Positions 43,901 to 55,380 of a DNA stretch of 64,000 nt are shown one piece after another (the stretch's first letter is position 1; the number at the start of each line of letters is the position of its first letter). The position numbers and the translations under genes were made by a program. The stretch comes from Diogma glabrata (taxonomy: Eukaryota; Arthropoda; Insecta; Diptera; Cylindrotomidae). Location: positions 188,074,930 through 188,138,929 of the forward strand of contig OY856188.1 of the NCBI GenBank assembly GCA_963693315.1, given 5' to 3'. The notes beneath the pieces are model-generated. The model made no database searches. It saw nothing but the letters and a program-made list of their open reading frames with translations, and had not been told where the DNA came from.

Positions 43901-45103
43901 TATCTACCAGGTTGCCTATCAAAATTTGGCCGCCAGTATTTTTAATTAAATTATTTTTAATTGATTTTTGGGAAAAAATTTCGTTCACTTGTTTTTAAAT
44001 AAAATGTCGCCTACATCACGGCAAATTATATAACGATTCTAAAAAATCACGGTTGCCGTTGCGCACCTGGCCGCACCTCTTCGCAGCCAGGCGTAAACAG
44101 GTATGATTTCGATACATTTATACGTTCATAACGTACATTGATTGATTCTATATCAAATTCAAGCTAATTTTTTTCTATTTACTATCATATATGGTTGCTT
44201 ATTTAAATCCGGCCGCAAATAAGAGTTGCTGGCTGTTAAAGATGATAAATATTTAAGGTAGAGTGAAAGAGAGTTAAATCAATATTAATTTTTTGGGAAC
44301 ATTCCTAGTTTATCCCCCCAAATAAATTTACGTTTTTTTTCAGATAAATAGAAAGATTAGGTGCTCTGCATCCTAATTATGAAAAAAAAAAAATTGCGGA
44401 AATGAGGGGATCAAAAGTTATAAAGGATAATACAGAGTAAAACAACGTCTTTTTTCACTTCAAAAAATTTTTTTATTGTAACACCAAATATTTTCTGTCT
44501 CTAAGACACCTTCTTCTTGGGTTAATTGTTTTCTAAACTGGAAATAAAGGGTCAAACTTTCAATTTTACCTTGGTCCCCCCTCCGGCGCAGGGGACGCGG
44601 AGGCGACGCGGGGGTGGGAAGGTCACACGGTGGGGGGGGGGGGGGCGGTGCTATTTTTGTAGAACACCATATTGTTATTGTTTTGTAGAACACCATATTG
44701 TAAAAGAGGCAAACATAAATCGAACCGACAGCTGCTATCCGGGGAGAATGGGGTGGGTTTTTAGGGGTTGAAAAGTTTTTTGTGATTTCTGGCTAAACTG
44801 TGCATCCTATCAAAAAGAGTTATAAGTAAAAGTTGTAGGGAATAAAAAGATCTACAACTTTTGCACGCACCATTTTTTCCATAAGTTCAATAAATATAAT
44901 ATTGCAAGTGTTTTACTTAGCCCGAGGTTTTATCAATCAAAACAGTCATCATTACTAGCAAGATCGTGTTTTGTCCAGTCAAATTATCAGTCCCCTGGCA
45001 AGTATTTTCGTAAAACGTATTTTAATTACAGGTAATTTTGTAGTTTTATACGACGTGAATATGTATTGCCTTGGTATAGAACCCGTTTATCTTTTATTAG
45101 ACG
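43901..45103. other. Intergenic with a GC-rich patch and a small hairpin
   Basis: At 44578-44650 there is a C/G-rich patch with a run of 13 or more G. It is followed by two copies of TTGTAGAACACCATATTGT (44657 and 44682 regions). At 44823-44870 AAAAGTTGTAG and CTACAACTTTT form a hairpin of a type common in dispersed insect repeats. No gene is seen. Confidence 0.5.
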
Positions 45104-45105
45104 TA

Positions 45106-46391
45106 CTAGGTCATTCAATAAGTCCGTAGGATGACACATAGATGGCGTTACTAGAATTTTTTCCATATGATTTTTATTTAGTACTAACCTTCAAACGATA
45201 CGTGTATAAATTTGACAGCAATCTGACTATTTATTCGTGAGTTATAGCATTTTGTGTGAAGCAACTTTTGTTTTTGAAAAAAAATGGAAAAAAGTGAATT
45301 TCGAATTTTAATAAAGCATTGCTTTTTGATGAAAAAAAATACAGTGGAAACCAAACAATGGCTTGATAAACATTATCCAAACTCTGCTCCATCGAGACAA
45401 ATGGTAGAGAAGTGGATGGCTGAATTTAAATGTCGTCGTACCAGCACAAAAGATGCAGAGCGCATCGTGGACGAGGCTGTTATTCCAGAAAACATAAAAA
45501 AAATCCACAAATTGGTTATGAACGATCGCAAATTGAAGGTGCACGAAATAGCTGACATTGTAAAGGTAGCAGATGGTAGTGTTTTTACCATTTTACATGA
45601 ACATTTGGGTATGCGAAAGCTCTGTGCAAATTGGGTGCCGCGTGAGCTCACAGTCGACCAAAAACAACAACGAATCGATGCTTCGGAGGAGTCTTTGGCA
45701 CTGTTAAACCGCAATAAAAGGGAATTCTATCGTAGATATGTGACAATGGATGAGACATGACTTCACAATTACACACCAGAATCCAAAAGACAGTCAGCTG
45801 AGTGGACAGCAGTCGACGAACCGAATCCAAAGCGAGCAAAGACGCAACAGTCGGCCGGTAAGGTGATGGCGTCTGTATTTTGGGATACGAACGGAATAAT
45901 ATTCATCGACTATCTCCAAAAAGGAACCACCATCAACAGCGAGTATTACTGTGAAATTTTGGATCGATTGAAGGCTGAAATCGCAAAGAAACGGCCACAT
46001 TTGCAAAAGAAAAAAGTGTTGTTTCACCAAGATAATGCACCGTGTCACAGATCGATGAAAACGATGGTAAAATTGAATGAATTGGGCTTTGAATTGCTTA
46101 CCCACCCACCATATTCTCCAGATTTAGCCCCCAGCGACTTTTTCCTGTTTTCAGATCTCAAGAGAATGCTTGCTGGAAAGAAATTTAAGTCCAATGATGA
46201 AGTAATCGCTGAAACTGAGGCCTATTTTGACGAGAAAGAGAAATCGTACTATAAAAGTGGTATAGAAAAGTTGGAAAATCGCTATACTCGTTGTATCGCC
46301 CTCGAAGGCAACTATGTTGAATAAAAAAATCGAGTTTTGTCAAAATGTTGTTTTTTTCTTACTTATCCTACGGACTTATTGAACGACCTGT
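45106..46391 (+). mobile_element. Full-length mariner element, 1,286 bp
   Basis: Inverted ends CTAGGTCATTCAATAAGTCC and (reverse complement) ACAGGTCGTTCAATAAGTCC are flanked by TA at 45104-45105 and 46392-46393. The length is typical for mariner. Only the transposase gene lies between the ends. Confidence 0.93.
45284..46324 (+). pseudogene. Mariner DD34D transposase with one nonsense codon
   Basis: The frame would be 346 residues, the usual mariner length, with an N-terminal helix-turn-helix region and the conserved WVPRELT motif. Catalytic residues are D156 (YVTMDET), D250 (HQDNAPCH) and D285 (YSPDLAPSDFF), a DD34D spacing. The single defect I find is TGA at 45758-45760 directly after MDET, where the family has tryptophan (TGG). 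The start is chosen at MEKSEFR after an A-rich leader. The transposase would cut and paste the element at TA sites. A very recent inactivation or sequencing error is possible. Confidence 0.92.
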
Positions 46392-46613
46392 TAATTTTGT
46401 CATTTTTAAGCGAAATACTGATAAATTCTCAGTCCCCTGAAAGTTTAAAAGCGGGATTTGACTTTATTTCGTATTTTGAGATAATATTGAGATAATTTTG
46501 AGTTAATTTAGGAGTAAGAAGGATATTTTTTAATTTTGACTCTTGTATTTTTTTTTTTTTTTTGACTGGCCACATTCAGAAAAGTTGAAGAACGTCATCA
46601 ACGTTAACTAAAA

Positions 46614-47493
46614 CTACTTGCCAGAACTTATACGCAAAAAACATGTCGTGCCGTAATTAGCTCCATTTTCATCCTTTGTGTATAGAACTACCCATATACC
46701 TTCTTCAGCAGCTTCGATGCGATGACATAAATTTTTGTGTACACTATCTCGATTTATTTTTATCCCTCGTTGAATAATCTTTGGATAAATATTATTCCAA
46801 TTTTCTATGGCGTTTGGTTCAAGGTCGGTGTATTTTAATTTTAAATCTATTTCCATCTAAAATTATGTATTTGTAAATTAAATTTGAAAGAATTCAATGT
46901 ATTCAAAATTCCAAATTTATAAAGATCTCACCAAATTTTTAATATTAGGGCTTTTTAAGCTAGGGAATAGCTCTCTATAATCAATCGTTTAATTGAACTT
47001 GGTAATATGTTTTGGCGAAATGTATGGGTTGTTTGCCACTTTTGTTCGATTTCGCCATTAGAATTAGATGCGTTGATTTTGAGAAATTCGATATCGTCAT
47101 CTATTTCTGTGTTAATATTGTCTGTAAAAAATTACAAACATTTACATTTAATGTAAGCATATTGAAAATACGCGTATTATTTAAACGTATGCAAAATAAA
47201 TAAAATCTAAACATATACAAATTCCTACCTAAATTTGTAATATCACGCTCCGTTGTTGAAACGGTTGAGCTGGTAGCAGTTGATTTGCTTCTTCTTCTTA
47301 TCACTCCAGACTTATTCAGCTGACTTCTATAGTTGTGATAACTGTTGTATGGTTTTCCTTTTGCTATTACGGATCCATTTGATGGTATGTAATAGATTTA
47401 ACAAATTTCTTTGGGGAATGCGTCAAAAATTTCCTTGGATATTTTAATAAAATCTTCTCTGTTTAATCCAAAATTAAAATATAAATATGCTTC
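46614..47493 (-). pseudogene. Three-exon remnant of an unnamed insect gene family
   Basis: Exon 1 (47493-47229) reads IEAYLYFNFGLNREDFIKIS, EIFDAFPKEIC, one stop, then YYIPSNGSVIAKGKPYNSYH and further. A 107-bp GT-AG intron (47228-47122) joins in phase to exon 2 (47121-46932), which has DDDIEFLKI, a W-x3-H-x2-R segment and, after one frameshift, DYRELFPSLKSPNIKNL. A 75-bp intron (46931-46857) joins in phase to exon 3 (46856-46614), MEIDLKLKYTDLEPNAIENW to SSGK and a stop. The pattern (FP-E, YY-P, GK-Y-YN-R, then W-R, FP-LK-P, NW) matches uncharacterised multi-copy proteins of insects I cannot name. One stop and one frameshift suggest a recent pseudogene. Confidence 0.6.
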
Positions 47494-48090
47494 TATTTTA
47501 TTATTTTGTTATTAGAGATTTTTGTGGTCAATTAAACTCAAGTAGCTAATAGTCCCTGGGCCTTCACCTACTTAATTTTCTGATTACCACATATTTTATA
47601 CTTCGTAAGGCGCTTGTCCCTGGCGAGTCCTATAATTTTTTGATCTGCCATTTTCCTTGATTCGGCCGCTTTTTCCCTCGGGAAACTCCGAAACATGGTG
47701 ATTTCCCGGGGTCTTGTATATTTATTACCATAATTTTGTTATTCATTAAAGGGGGTGGAAATTTAATTTAGAAAACAAAGGTATATTTGTCCGACAAAAA
47801 ATTGTCTGGTTTTGTCGAGTCCGACAGCTCAAACCCGCCAAAATACCAGGGTATTGAAAATCAATCACCACAAAACTAGTTTTCACAGTATTGTTTGACA
47901 AAAATTAGTGAAATTGAAGGGTCATATTTTCCGACAAATTTTCGGCCGCGTTTTAGGTAGATTTCATATAAAAATCTACCTATTGCAATGGGCTTCATCT
48001 CGGAAAAATTTTTGTGCCTATATATATATGATACTATATATATAAGCGGAGACGAAAAAACAAAAAAAAAATTTATATGTTTATATATAA
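47494..48090. other. Intergenic with TTTGTCCGACAAAA-type words
   Basis: TTTGTCCGACAAAAAATTG at about 47788, AGTCCGACAG at about 47820 and TTTTCCGACAAATTTTCGGC at about 47928 recur in similar form at 57.7-57.83 kb. No gene is recognised. Confidence 0.4.
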
Positions 48091-49364
48091 CGGAAAAAAC
48101 ACATTAAAAAGTAAAAAATTGCACGACCATAATATTATGCACAAAACTTATAAGCAGCTTTGTTGGTAATTAAAAATTAATTAAATCAAAACAAATCTTT
48201 TGATCCAAATAGTCAAAAACATTATAACATATATTGAATTTGAAACATTTTGTTTTAATAAACAAAACCTAAATAATACTTTTTTAATAAAAAATCAACT
48301 AAGTATGTATTGAAAAATAATTAATTTAAGAAACAATATCAATGCAAAAAAATAATATATGAATAAACGTTAAAAAATTATATTTAACTATTCATTTCAT
48401 TTCTTCACAAATAACTGAAATCAATTGGTTCACGACCGAATTTATTTATCTCAATCATTACTTTAGCCCATAAGCTGTTTTATGAATATATGTTTATGAA
48501 TTAAATTAATAATAAAACAAAACTGTAAATAGAAAAAAAGATTTTCTCTTCAAATCTAATTGTTTAACCCATAATTAATTCAAATTTAACTGGGACCTTT
48601 ATTTGTTACGCTAATGTCTACTTCTAAATTGTATGAATTTTTGTTATATCTGGTCGTCGCGGGCATGTTTTTTTTTTCTCTGAACTATGTTTGAGAAAAT
48701 TGTTTTAGAAACTGTTAGTGTTGGCGGCTTTTAGCATCATATTTATTCTGTCTAATTTCTCTAATTCTTCATAATTGAGAGATAAAAGCATACCCGCGAC
48801 GACCAGATATAACAAAAATTCATACAATTTAGAAGTAGACATTAGCGTAACAAATATAGGTCCCAGTTAAATTTGAATTAATTATGGGTTAAACAATTAG
48901 ATTTGAAGAGAAAATCTTTTTTTCTATTTACAGTTTTGTTTTATTATTAATTTAATTCATAAACATATATTCATAAAACAGCTTATGGGCTAAAGTAATG
49001 ATTGAGATAAATAAATTCGGTCGTGAACCAATTGATTTCAGTTATTTGTGAAGAAATGAAATGAATAGTTAAATATAATTTTTTAACGTTTATTCATATA
49101 TTATTTTTTTGCATTGATATTGTTTCTTAAATTAATTATTTTTCAATACATACTTAGTTGATTTTTTATTAAAAAAGTATTATTTAGGTTTTGTTTATTA
49201 AAACAAAATGTTTCAAATTCAATATATGTTATAATGTTTTTGACTATTTGGATCAAAAGATTTGTTTTGATTTAATTAATTTTCAATTACCAACAAAGCT
49301 GCTTATAAGTTTTGTGCATAATATTATGGTCGTGCAATTTTTTACTTTTTAAAGTGTTTTTTTC
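48091..49364. repeat. Near-perfect 1.27-kb palindrome
   Basis: The left arm (48091-48667) and the right arm (48788-49364) are reverse complements over about 577 bp. I see only a few mismatches, for example at the outer end and in GGGACCT(T/A)TATTTG. The spacer is about 120 bp. The arms are AT-rich and contain no coding sequence. It may be a foldback or long-inverted-repeat element, or a recent inverted duplication. Confidence 0.9.
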
Positions 49365-50771
49365 GTTTTATTTCACTAGTTTCTTCATAATAATTTACTC
49401 AATATTTTAGGCATCTCGTTATTTTGGCTCGGTAGGATCGAACTATTAAATTTAAACAAACAGAAAACTTTTCGGATCCGAGTTCTCTTTCACTTTTCTC
49501 CACTAGAATAAAAAACAAAAAAATGGTATATGTTAGTCAGCATTCGATTCAGAAAACTCTTACTCCAAACAAATTGTGTGATAGTTAAGAAGCACAGTTG
49601 CGATTAACGGAACAATCTAAATTGTGGCGATGACCGAACGATCGAAATGGTGAATGCGCCTTTAATTAAATATTGCAGTTCACCATCTTGATTTCCATGT
49701 ACTTTACTTGTGGTTTTGGCATGTCACAAGCCACATGTCACAAAGTATTTTCTTTTTTGTTTTTATGATTAATTTAATTGTTTTATTTATCTATCTGCAA
49801 TGAATTAAATGTATGAAATAAAATTTAAAAAAAACAACGCCATGTCCCAACAAATGTTTTATTTATTAAATAGATGGTGGTGGTCCATATATGTATAGTA
49901 TAATTCAGTGATTTGCCTGCTGGAAAATTTATTTCATAACTCATGAATCTAATCAACTTTTTATAAAAACGATATGTCTGTCATTTAGCGTAAAAGAAAA
50001 GAGTGAAATTCCAATAAAAAAGCAAATAAAAGCTGAATGCGTTAGAAATGCTGAAAATGGAACAATACAAATAGTTGATTATTTAAAGGAGGTTTTAACC
50101 ATTTTATCAACACATGCGCTATGGCTGCAGCACATTTTAATGCAATTACCAGACTGTTCCCAGATCTACGAATAGCTGCTAAAATATCATTCTTTGAATC
50201 CTGAATTTGGAATTGTTGACTTATCAACGATAATGTCATTTCATCAAGGTCGTCCTGTCATTAAATTTAATTACACCGCATTGACGCAACTCAATTGGAT
50301 TCAACATCACAGTATCAACTAAACTATGAGAATCAATCATCCATAGAACCACTTGTATTTGGGGACATGTGTCATAAAGCACTGGGTTTACTTCCCTTGG
50401 GAATGTTTTCTAAAAATTCATTTTTTACGTTTTGATACTTAAAACATTTGATTTCATTCTATAAGTCTTTTAATATTTCTGAAAAATTATAAGAGGCGTC
50501 GTTTGATAGATAAATAAAATAAATAATAATTTTTCAGAGCTCCATGATAACGAAAAACTTTACATGTTGATCTTTTTGTGCCTTTATGGTTCAATGATAC
50601 ATACAATTTGATAAAACTCAAATTGATAATACCCTTTGGATTTTCAATTAAGATATATAATTTTAATTTTTGAATAAATTATAAAAATATGAAATGAAAA
50701 GTAAATTAAATATTTTTGATTCAATAAATGTTATAATGTTGTTATCTTGATAACAACATTATGGTTTCTGA
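49365..50771. other. Intergenic, weak coding-like traces only
   Basis: A minus-strand stretch around 50430-50250 is open for about 55 codons (FPREVNPVLYDTCPQ onward) without a recognised motif. Nothing else is supported. Confidence 0.35.
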
Positions 50772-50959
50772 TCCCTACCCAGTGGTGTCATTTCACCAAA
50801 ATCTTGGGGGGGGGCGAGAATTTAAATGACATAAAATATTTTTTTCGTAAAACATAACATACACGTTTTTTATACACACATATATTTAAAAGCATTTAAA
50901 TGCATCGACTTAGAAATAAAAATAAAATGCTTCTGAGCTACATAGGTTACTCTGCTAGT

Positions 50960-51190
50960 CTTCTGGTGTTGTTTCATCGAAGCGAATGCCGCAAAGTTCT
51001 GCAAAATCCCTTCATTTGTTAAAAATAATTTTAAATTTAGTATCATCTCTGCATCGTTTAAGCATCAAGATAGTAGTTTTAATTAAAGCGCTTGTGCTAG
51101 AAATTATTATATCTTTGCTTTGTAACTGTTCAGAGAGTGAATTTGTAATCGACAGCAGATCGTGCAGCATAGAAAAAAAGGATGGTTTTT
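50960..51190 (-). pseudogene. ZMYM1-type hAT transposase fragment
   Basis: The minus strand reads SMLHDLLSITNSLSEQLQSK, then STSALIKTTILMLKRCRDD, then DFAELCGIRFDE with one stop. This resembles the central part of ZMYM1/52-kDa-repressor-like hAT transposases. It is far too short to be functional. Confidence 0.6.
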
Positions 51191-51509
51191 CTATACGATT
51201 TTTTAGATCTCGGGCATCCCGGGATTTAAAATTTATGAGTCACATAGTCCCAGGAAAAATAAAACACCACGGGATTGCAATCCCTACGTGACTCCTCTTA
51301 TGTCGAATCGTTTTTTTGTTTGTTTGTTTGTTTTCCTTTATTTGTCTCAGAGAGAAAGAGTTATGTCTACCCTAAACTGACCAGAGCCAAATCGTTAAAA
51401 TGTGGGACACAATGCAAACATTCTTCCAAATACTAACTAATTAGAATTTCTATTGCGAGAAAGTGGGACGGTGAAAACGTGCTAACTAGATTGTGCATAA
51501 ATTTACTAT

Positions 51510-51965
51510 TTAATGCTTTCCTTTACTATTTGTTTACTATTTAATTCTTCAAAAAATTCTTTTATTTTAATTGGACATTCAACCGTTAGGAAATGTGGTT
51601 GCAGTGGTTCGTACATTTTCTAAATTCTTTCTAGTGCTGGCATTACCGCCAGCTAGCGAGTTTCACTGTATCCAATAAGTTGATTATGTTCGACATTACT
51701 TTTGCCGCAGAACTCCCTCAACGTCTCCAGTAAAGACAGTAAAATATCCAAATTTTTTTTTTTCCCTGCCATTTAAATCAGCAGCATTTCTTATTGCATT
51801 ATTTAGAATATGGGCTGCGAATCCAATACCCAATACACTGTGGTTCAAATTCGAGTTTAGCTTGTTTTTAAATTTTCACCCCTTGACGTGACACCACTAA
51901 AATTGGTGTTCGTGTTATCAGCGCAAATTGCAACTAACTGTTTGTCAATGTTAAATAACAACAAG
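51510..51965 (-). pseudogene. Second hAT transposase fragment (SETRWLA type)
   Basis: Reading leftward: CADNTNTNF, NLNHSVLGIGFAAHILNNAI, then in another frame LREFCGKSNVEHNQLIGYSE, TR-stop-LAVMPALERI and YEPLQPHFLTVECP. The STRWLSL-PAIERIL block and the DNTNTNF block are typical of ZBED-group hAT transposases, a different group from the fragment at 50960-51190. Confidence 0.6.
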
Positions 51966-54077
51966 AAAACAAAATAACAACAAAACTTGTTCAAGCTACT
52001 GGAGCTGGTGGCTTATAGCAACGCTTTTTTATGTTTATCTGTATCTTATGTCTTTTAATATCATAATGTCCACTGTTAATTTTCAAATTCACTCCGACTG
52101 GTAATACACTAAACTTTTGCGTCGTTATATTTTGATTTTTTTTATAAAAGGATAGTCCAATTCAATATCGTATAAGAATTTACGTAAATGTTTTCTATCC
52201 GTCTTGATTTGCAGGAGAACTTTTTAAATATAATTTTAAAAATTAGCATAAATTTACCTTTTATAGTAGCTTAAAACTTTTGTTACACAAGTAAAGACTG
52301 TAAAACAATTGAAACAATATATTTTAATTTTACTAAATAATTAATATCTTTTCTGTATTCTGTAAGTAGTTCTGTACTGTATACCAGTATACCTCTCGTT
52401 CTATCTTTTGCAAATCTATACCATTTATCAAGTTTTTATGCTGTTTGCTTTGTTTGTTCTTTATTGAAAAAAAGAAAATTATATATTAGAAAATAATAAT
52501 TTTACTTTTGAGCTTCCTAGTTAAAGTGTGTTTTAAACAGAGTTTAAAACGCTACTTATATCACTCTTTTACTTTATCCTTTCAGTGCGTAGCTTAAAAA
52601 AAATATAACACTCCCACATTCAGGAGTAAAAATAATAAAAAATCATTCTTGCTACTAAATTGAAATAAATATTTTCTTTCAAATACTCAAAACTTTTACT
52701 TTTGCGTCAAATTTGATGCTTTTCAACGTAAAATGCTTGATTTGTTCAATTATTCATGCATTGTTAGAAAAATGAATATAAAGGATGACGTAGTGTGACT
52801 AATTTTCTTCTTTTACAAATCGAATGAAGGAACTGAAGGAAAATGAAGGAAAATGTAATCTGCTCCAAAGGAGTAAAATCGAAAAAACAAAAATTTTACT
52901 CTTACGAGTAAGAACGATATTCAAATTATGAACATTTTAATTTTTTAATATTATTTCAAGGGATTGAAATGAGTGCTCGAATAAAGACTCGTAAACTCTG
53001 GTTTAAAAATTTAAATTTTTATGAATTTATAGGCCAAACTGCATCTTTTTAAGTAAAATATTTTGTATTTTATTTTTCATAATAATATTGCACTGGTTTG
53101 TTCTCTCAATATGGTTAAATCAACATATACATAACATTATACAAACTGCAAGAAAAAACTGTGAAGCCATTGCTCTGACTAAGATATGTCGCAAACTATA
53201 CGTAGGTAGATGATTATTTCGATAATGCGGGCAAATGTGGTGAAAATATTTGTTTCGTGGGACGCTTCGTGGGACAAATTTCTCTGTAAGACAACGCAAT
53301 AAAATGTGTGACATTTCCACGCAGCGTGGGACGTCTGGTCAGCTTACTACCCATAAACGTGCGTAAATTTTTCATTTGATTCAAAGTTGTACAATTATTG
53401 CGAGCTTCTTTTAAATCTATAAGAAAAACCTACCACAAAAAAATAATAGTTTTTCCCTCCTTGTCACTGTATAAAAAAAATGAATAAAGATTGACATTTA
53501 GGATACGTTTTGGATTTTATTATAACCAACCAAACATATAATTTTTGCTATTTTATGAATTAAAAATTCATAAAATGAATTTGACAGCAAATTTTCATAA
53601 CATACTTTGAAAATATTTAAATAACTTAAATATTTGTTCGTGTCGTTAGAAAATATTGCTTGTCCATTATAAAACATTCACTATCATAAAATCACTGGAA
53701 ATAACCCAATAAATTTAAATTACTCCCGTAATTATTTTCATTTATTTTATAAAAATTAGCACAACTATCAAGAAAACTTTTGATATGTTATAGGATTTTA
53801 CATTTTAGAATTGTTTTTAATTTATTGTTTTTAAAAAAGTCTTGTAAAGTTTGTACAATCTGATATAGATAAAAAACGAGGCCAAACAGTCAGGGTTCTC
53901 CAAATAAGTGGGGTATAATTAAGTTGTGTTCTCCTGCATGTACTTACTTTTAAGTTTATATAAACTACCAATGGCCAATAACAATTGAAATTTGAATGTT
54001 AATTACTGCACTATGAACTCTCGAGGAACGCTATACTAATGAAATCGTGGCTCAGACGTGGCTCAGACACGAATATC

Positions 54078-54200
54078 TTATAAACAAAACACAATCGTTC
54101 TTCTAAAACCGGTGATGCCTCGCACCTTATAGTACGATAGAATTTTGTCACAATACGCACCCACGGCGTTTTTGGAAGAACGCTCGGGTTTTGTTTATAA
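54078..54200. repeat. 26-bp inverted repeat near the hAT right end
   Basis: TTATAAACAAAACACAATCG at 54078 plus TTCTTC is inverted at 54175-54200 (GAAGAACGCTCGGG...TTATAA) with about three mismatches, ~70 bases apart. It may be a subterminal transposase-binding structure or a small nested MITE. Confidence 0.6.
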
Positions 54201-54855
54201 AACTGATATCATCAGAAGATTAGAAGCAATACGACCGCCTTTCGTATCGGTGGCGCTCTAGTCCTTGATACAAAGAACGATAACGGTTTGAATATTGCGG
54301 TGAACTGTACTTTAGTCGGGCCAAAATAATATGTAACGTCATAATTATATTATCAGATATATTTCAATTAATAGTATGCGATAAAATTGGTATATTAGTT
54401 AAGTAAATCTTCTAAAAATTAGACGAATTTACAAAATAACAGTGCATTGAAATTTTTATAGTGTATAATTCTATCACGATTGGATGGTTTTATTGAATCG
54501 ATGTATTGATAGTATCAGATCCTTGGGGGGAGCCAATGGTGATCCTGGGGGGGGAGCCCCCCCCAGCCCTACCCAATTGACGCCCCTGTCCCTACCGCTT
54601 CGTATTTGTTATAAAAATTGACTTGCTGAGATGTAAGGGAAAGTAAAAACAAAGTAAAATTGAAATTTTTATTTGTTAATATTTATTGGCTCTTGTTAGT
54701 AACATTGTGCATTTTTGATTTTTTTAAGAATATACGTAAATGAGCTAAGAAAATTTAAACGATTTATTTGTACGAACATATATTTTCCATATCAGCTCCA
54801 CTGATTTTCGATTGACTTATAGTCATTCACCTACAACATATTTTATCTAAACTAA

Positions 54856-55380
54856 CAGGGGCCTATTCCCGAACACATATTTGTCAATCGACAATATTGT
54901 CAATTTCACCAAAATGCTTAACAACTTTGCTTAAAAATGGTAGGTATTCTGTAACTCATATTTGGGTCAAACAAATTATAACAAATTTTTACAAAATTAT
55001 AACAAATTTTTGGTACTAGATTCGTGCTTTTGACAACTAACTTTTTTAATCTTAAAATATGCAAAATAAATAAAAATATATTTAATAAATAAATATGTTT
55101 TAATGATATTTATATATAAATATGATTATTTAATATTATTAAAGACTTAATTCTGCGTTATAAATTAATTTTACGCCAATCGATGAAATTTGTATAAAAA
55201 AGTCAACACACAAAACATTAAGCAAAATTGTGATTTTGACAGTAATTATATTGTTCTTGTCAGATTCACAATATTGTGTTGAACTTTCACCAAATTGGTG
55301 TTACATAATACGAAATTCACAATATTGTGTGAATTTACAATATTGTGATGACATTTATGTGTTCGGGAATAGGGCCCCAG
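54856..55380. mobile_element. 525-bp MITE with CAGGGGCCTATTCCCGAACA ends
   Basis: The left end CAGGGGCCTATTCCCGAACA continues with CATA. The right end, reverse complemented, reads CTGGGGCCCTATTCCCGAAC and continues likewise. CACAATATTGTG palindromes recur inside. No clear target duplication is found. Confidence 0.8.

Larger units (their letters stand above)
50780..54588 (-). mobile_element. hAT element, 3,809 bp, with TSD
   Basis: The left end CAGTGGTGTCATTTCACC and the right end (reverse complement CAGGGGCGTCAATTGGGT) are hAT-type terminal repeats. G-rich runs lie just inside both ends. The interior carries two different hAT transposase remnants on the minus strand and is otherwise AT-rich. 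The two protein types suggest another hAT inserted inside. From about 51970 to 54070 I see no coding sequence. Confidence 0.88.
50772..54596. other. 8-bp target duplication TCCCTACC of the 3.8-kb hAT
   Basis: TCCCTACC at 50772-50779 and 54589-54596 flank the element exactly, the 8-bp size expected of hAT transposition. Confidence 0.92.

Noticed and set aside
53120..53320. Minus-strand open frame with CGTGGGAC repeats
   Set aside because: The translation has no motif; the repeated GTGGGAC words explain the apparent pattern.
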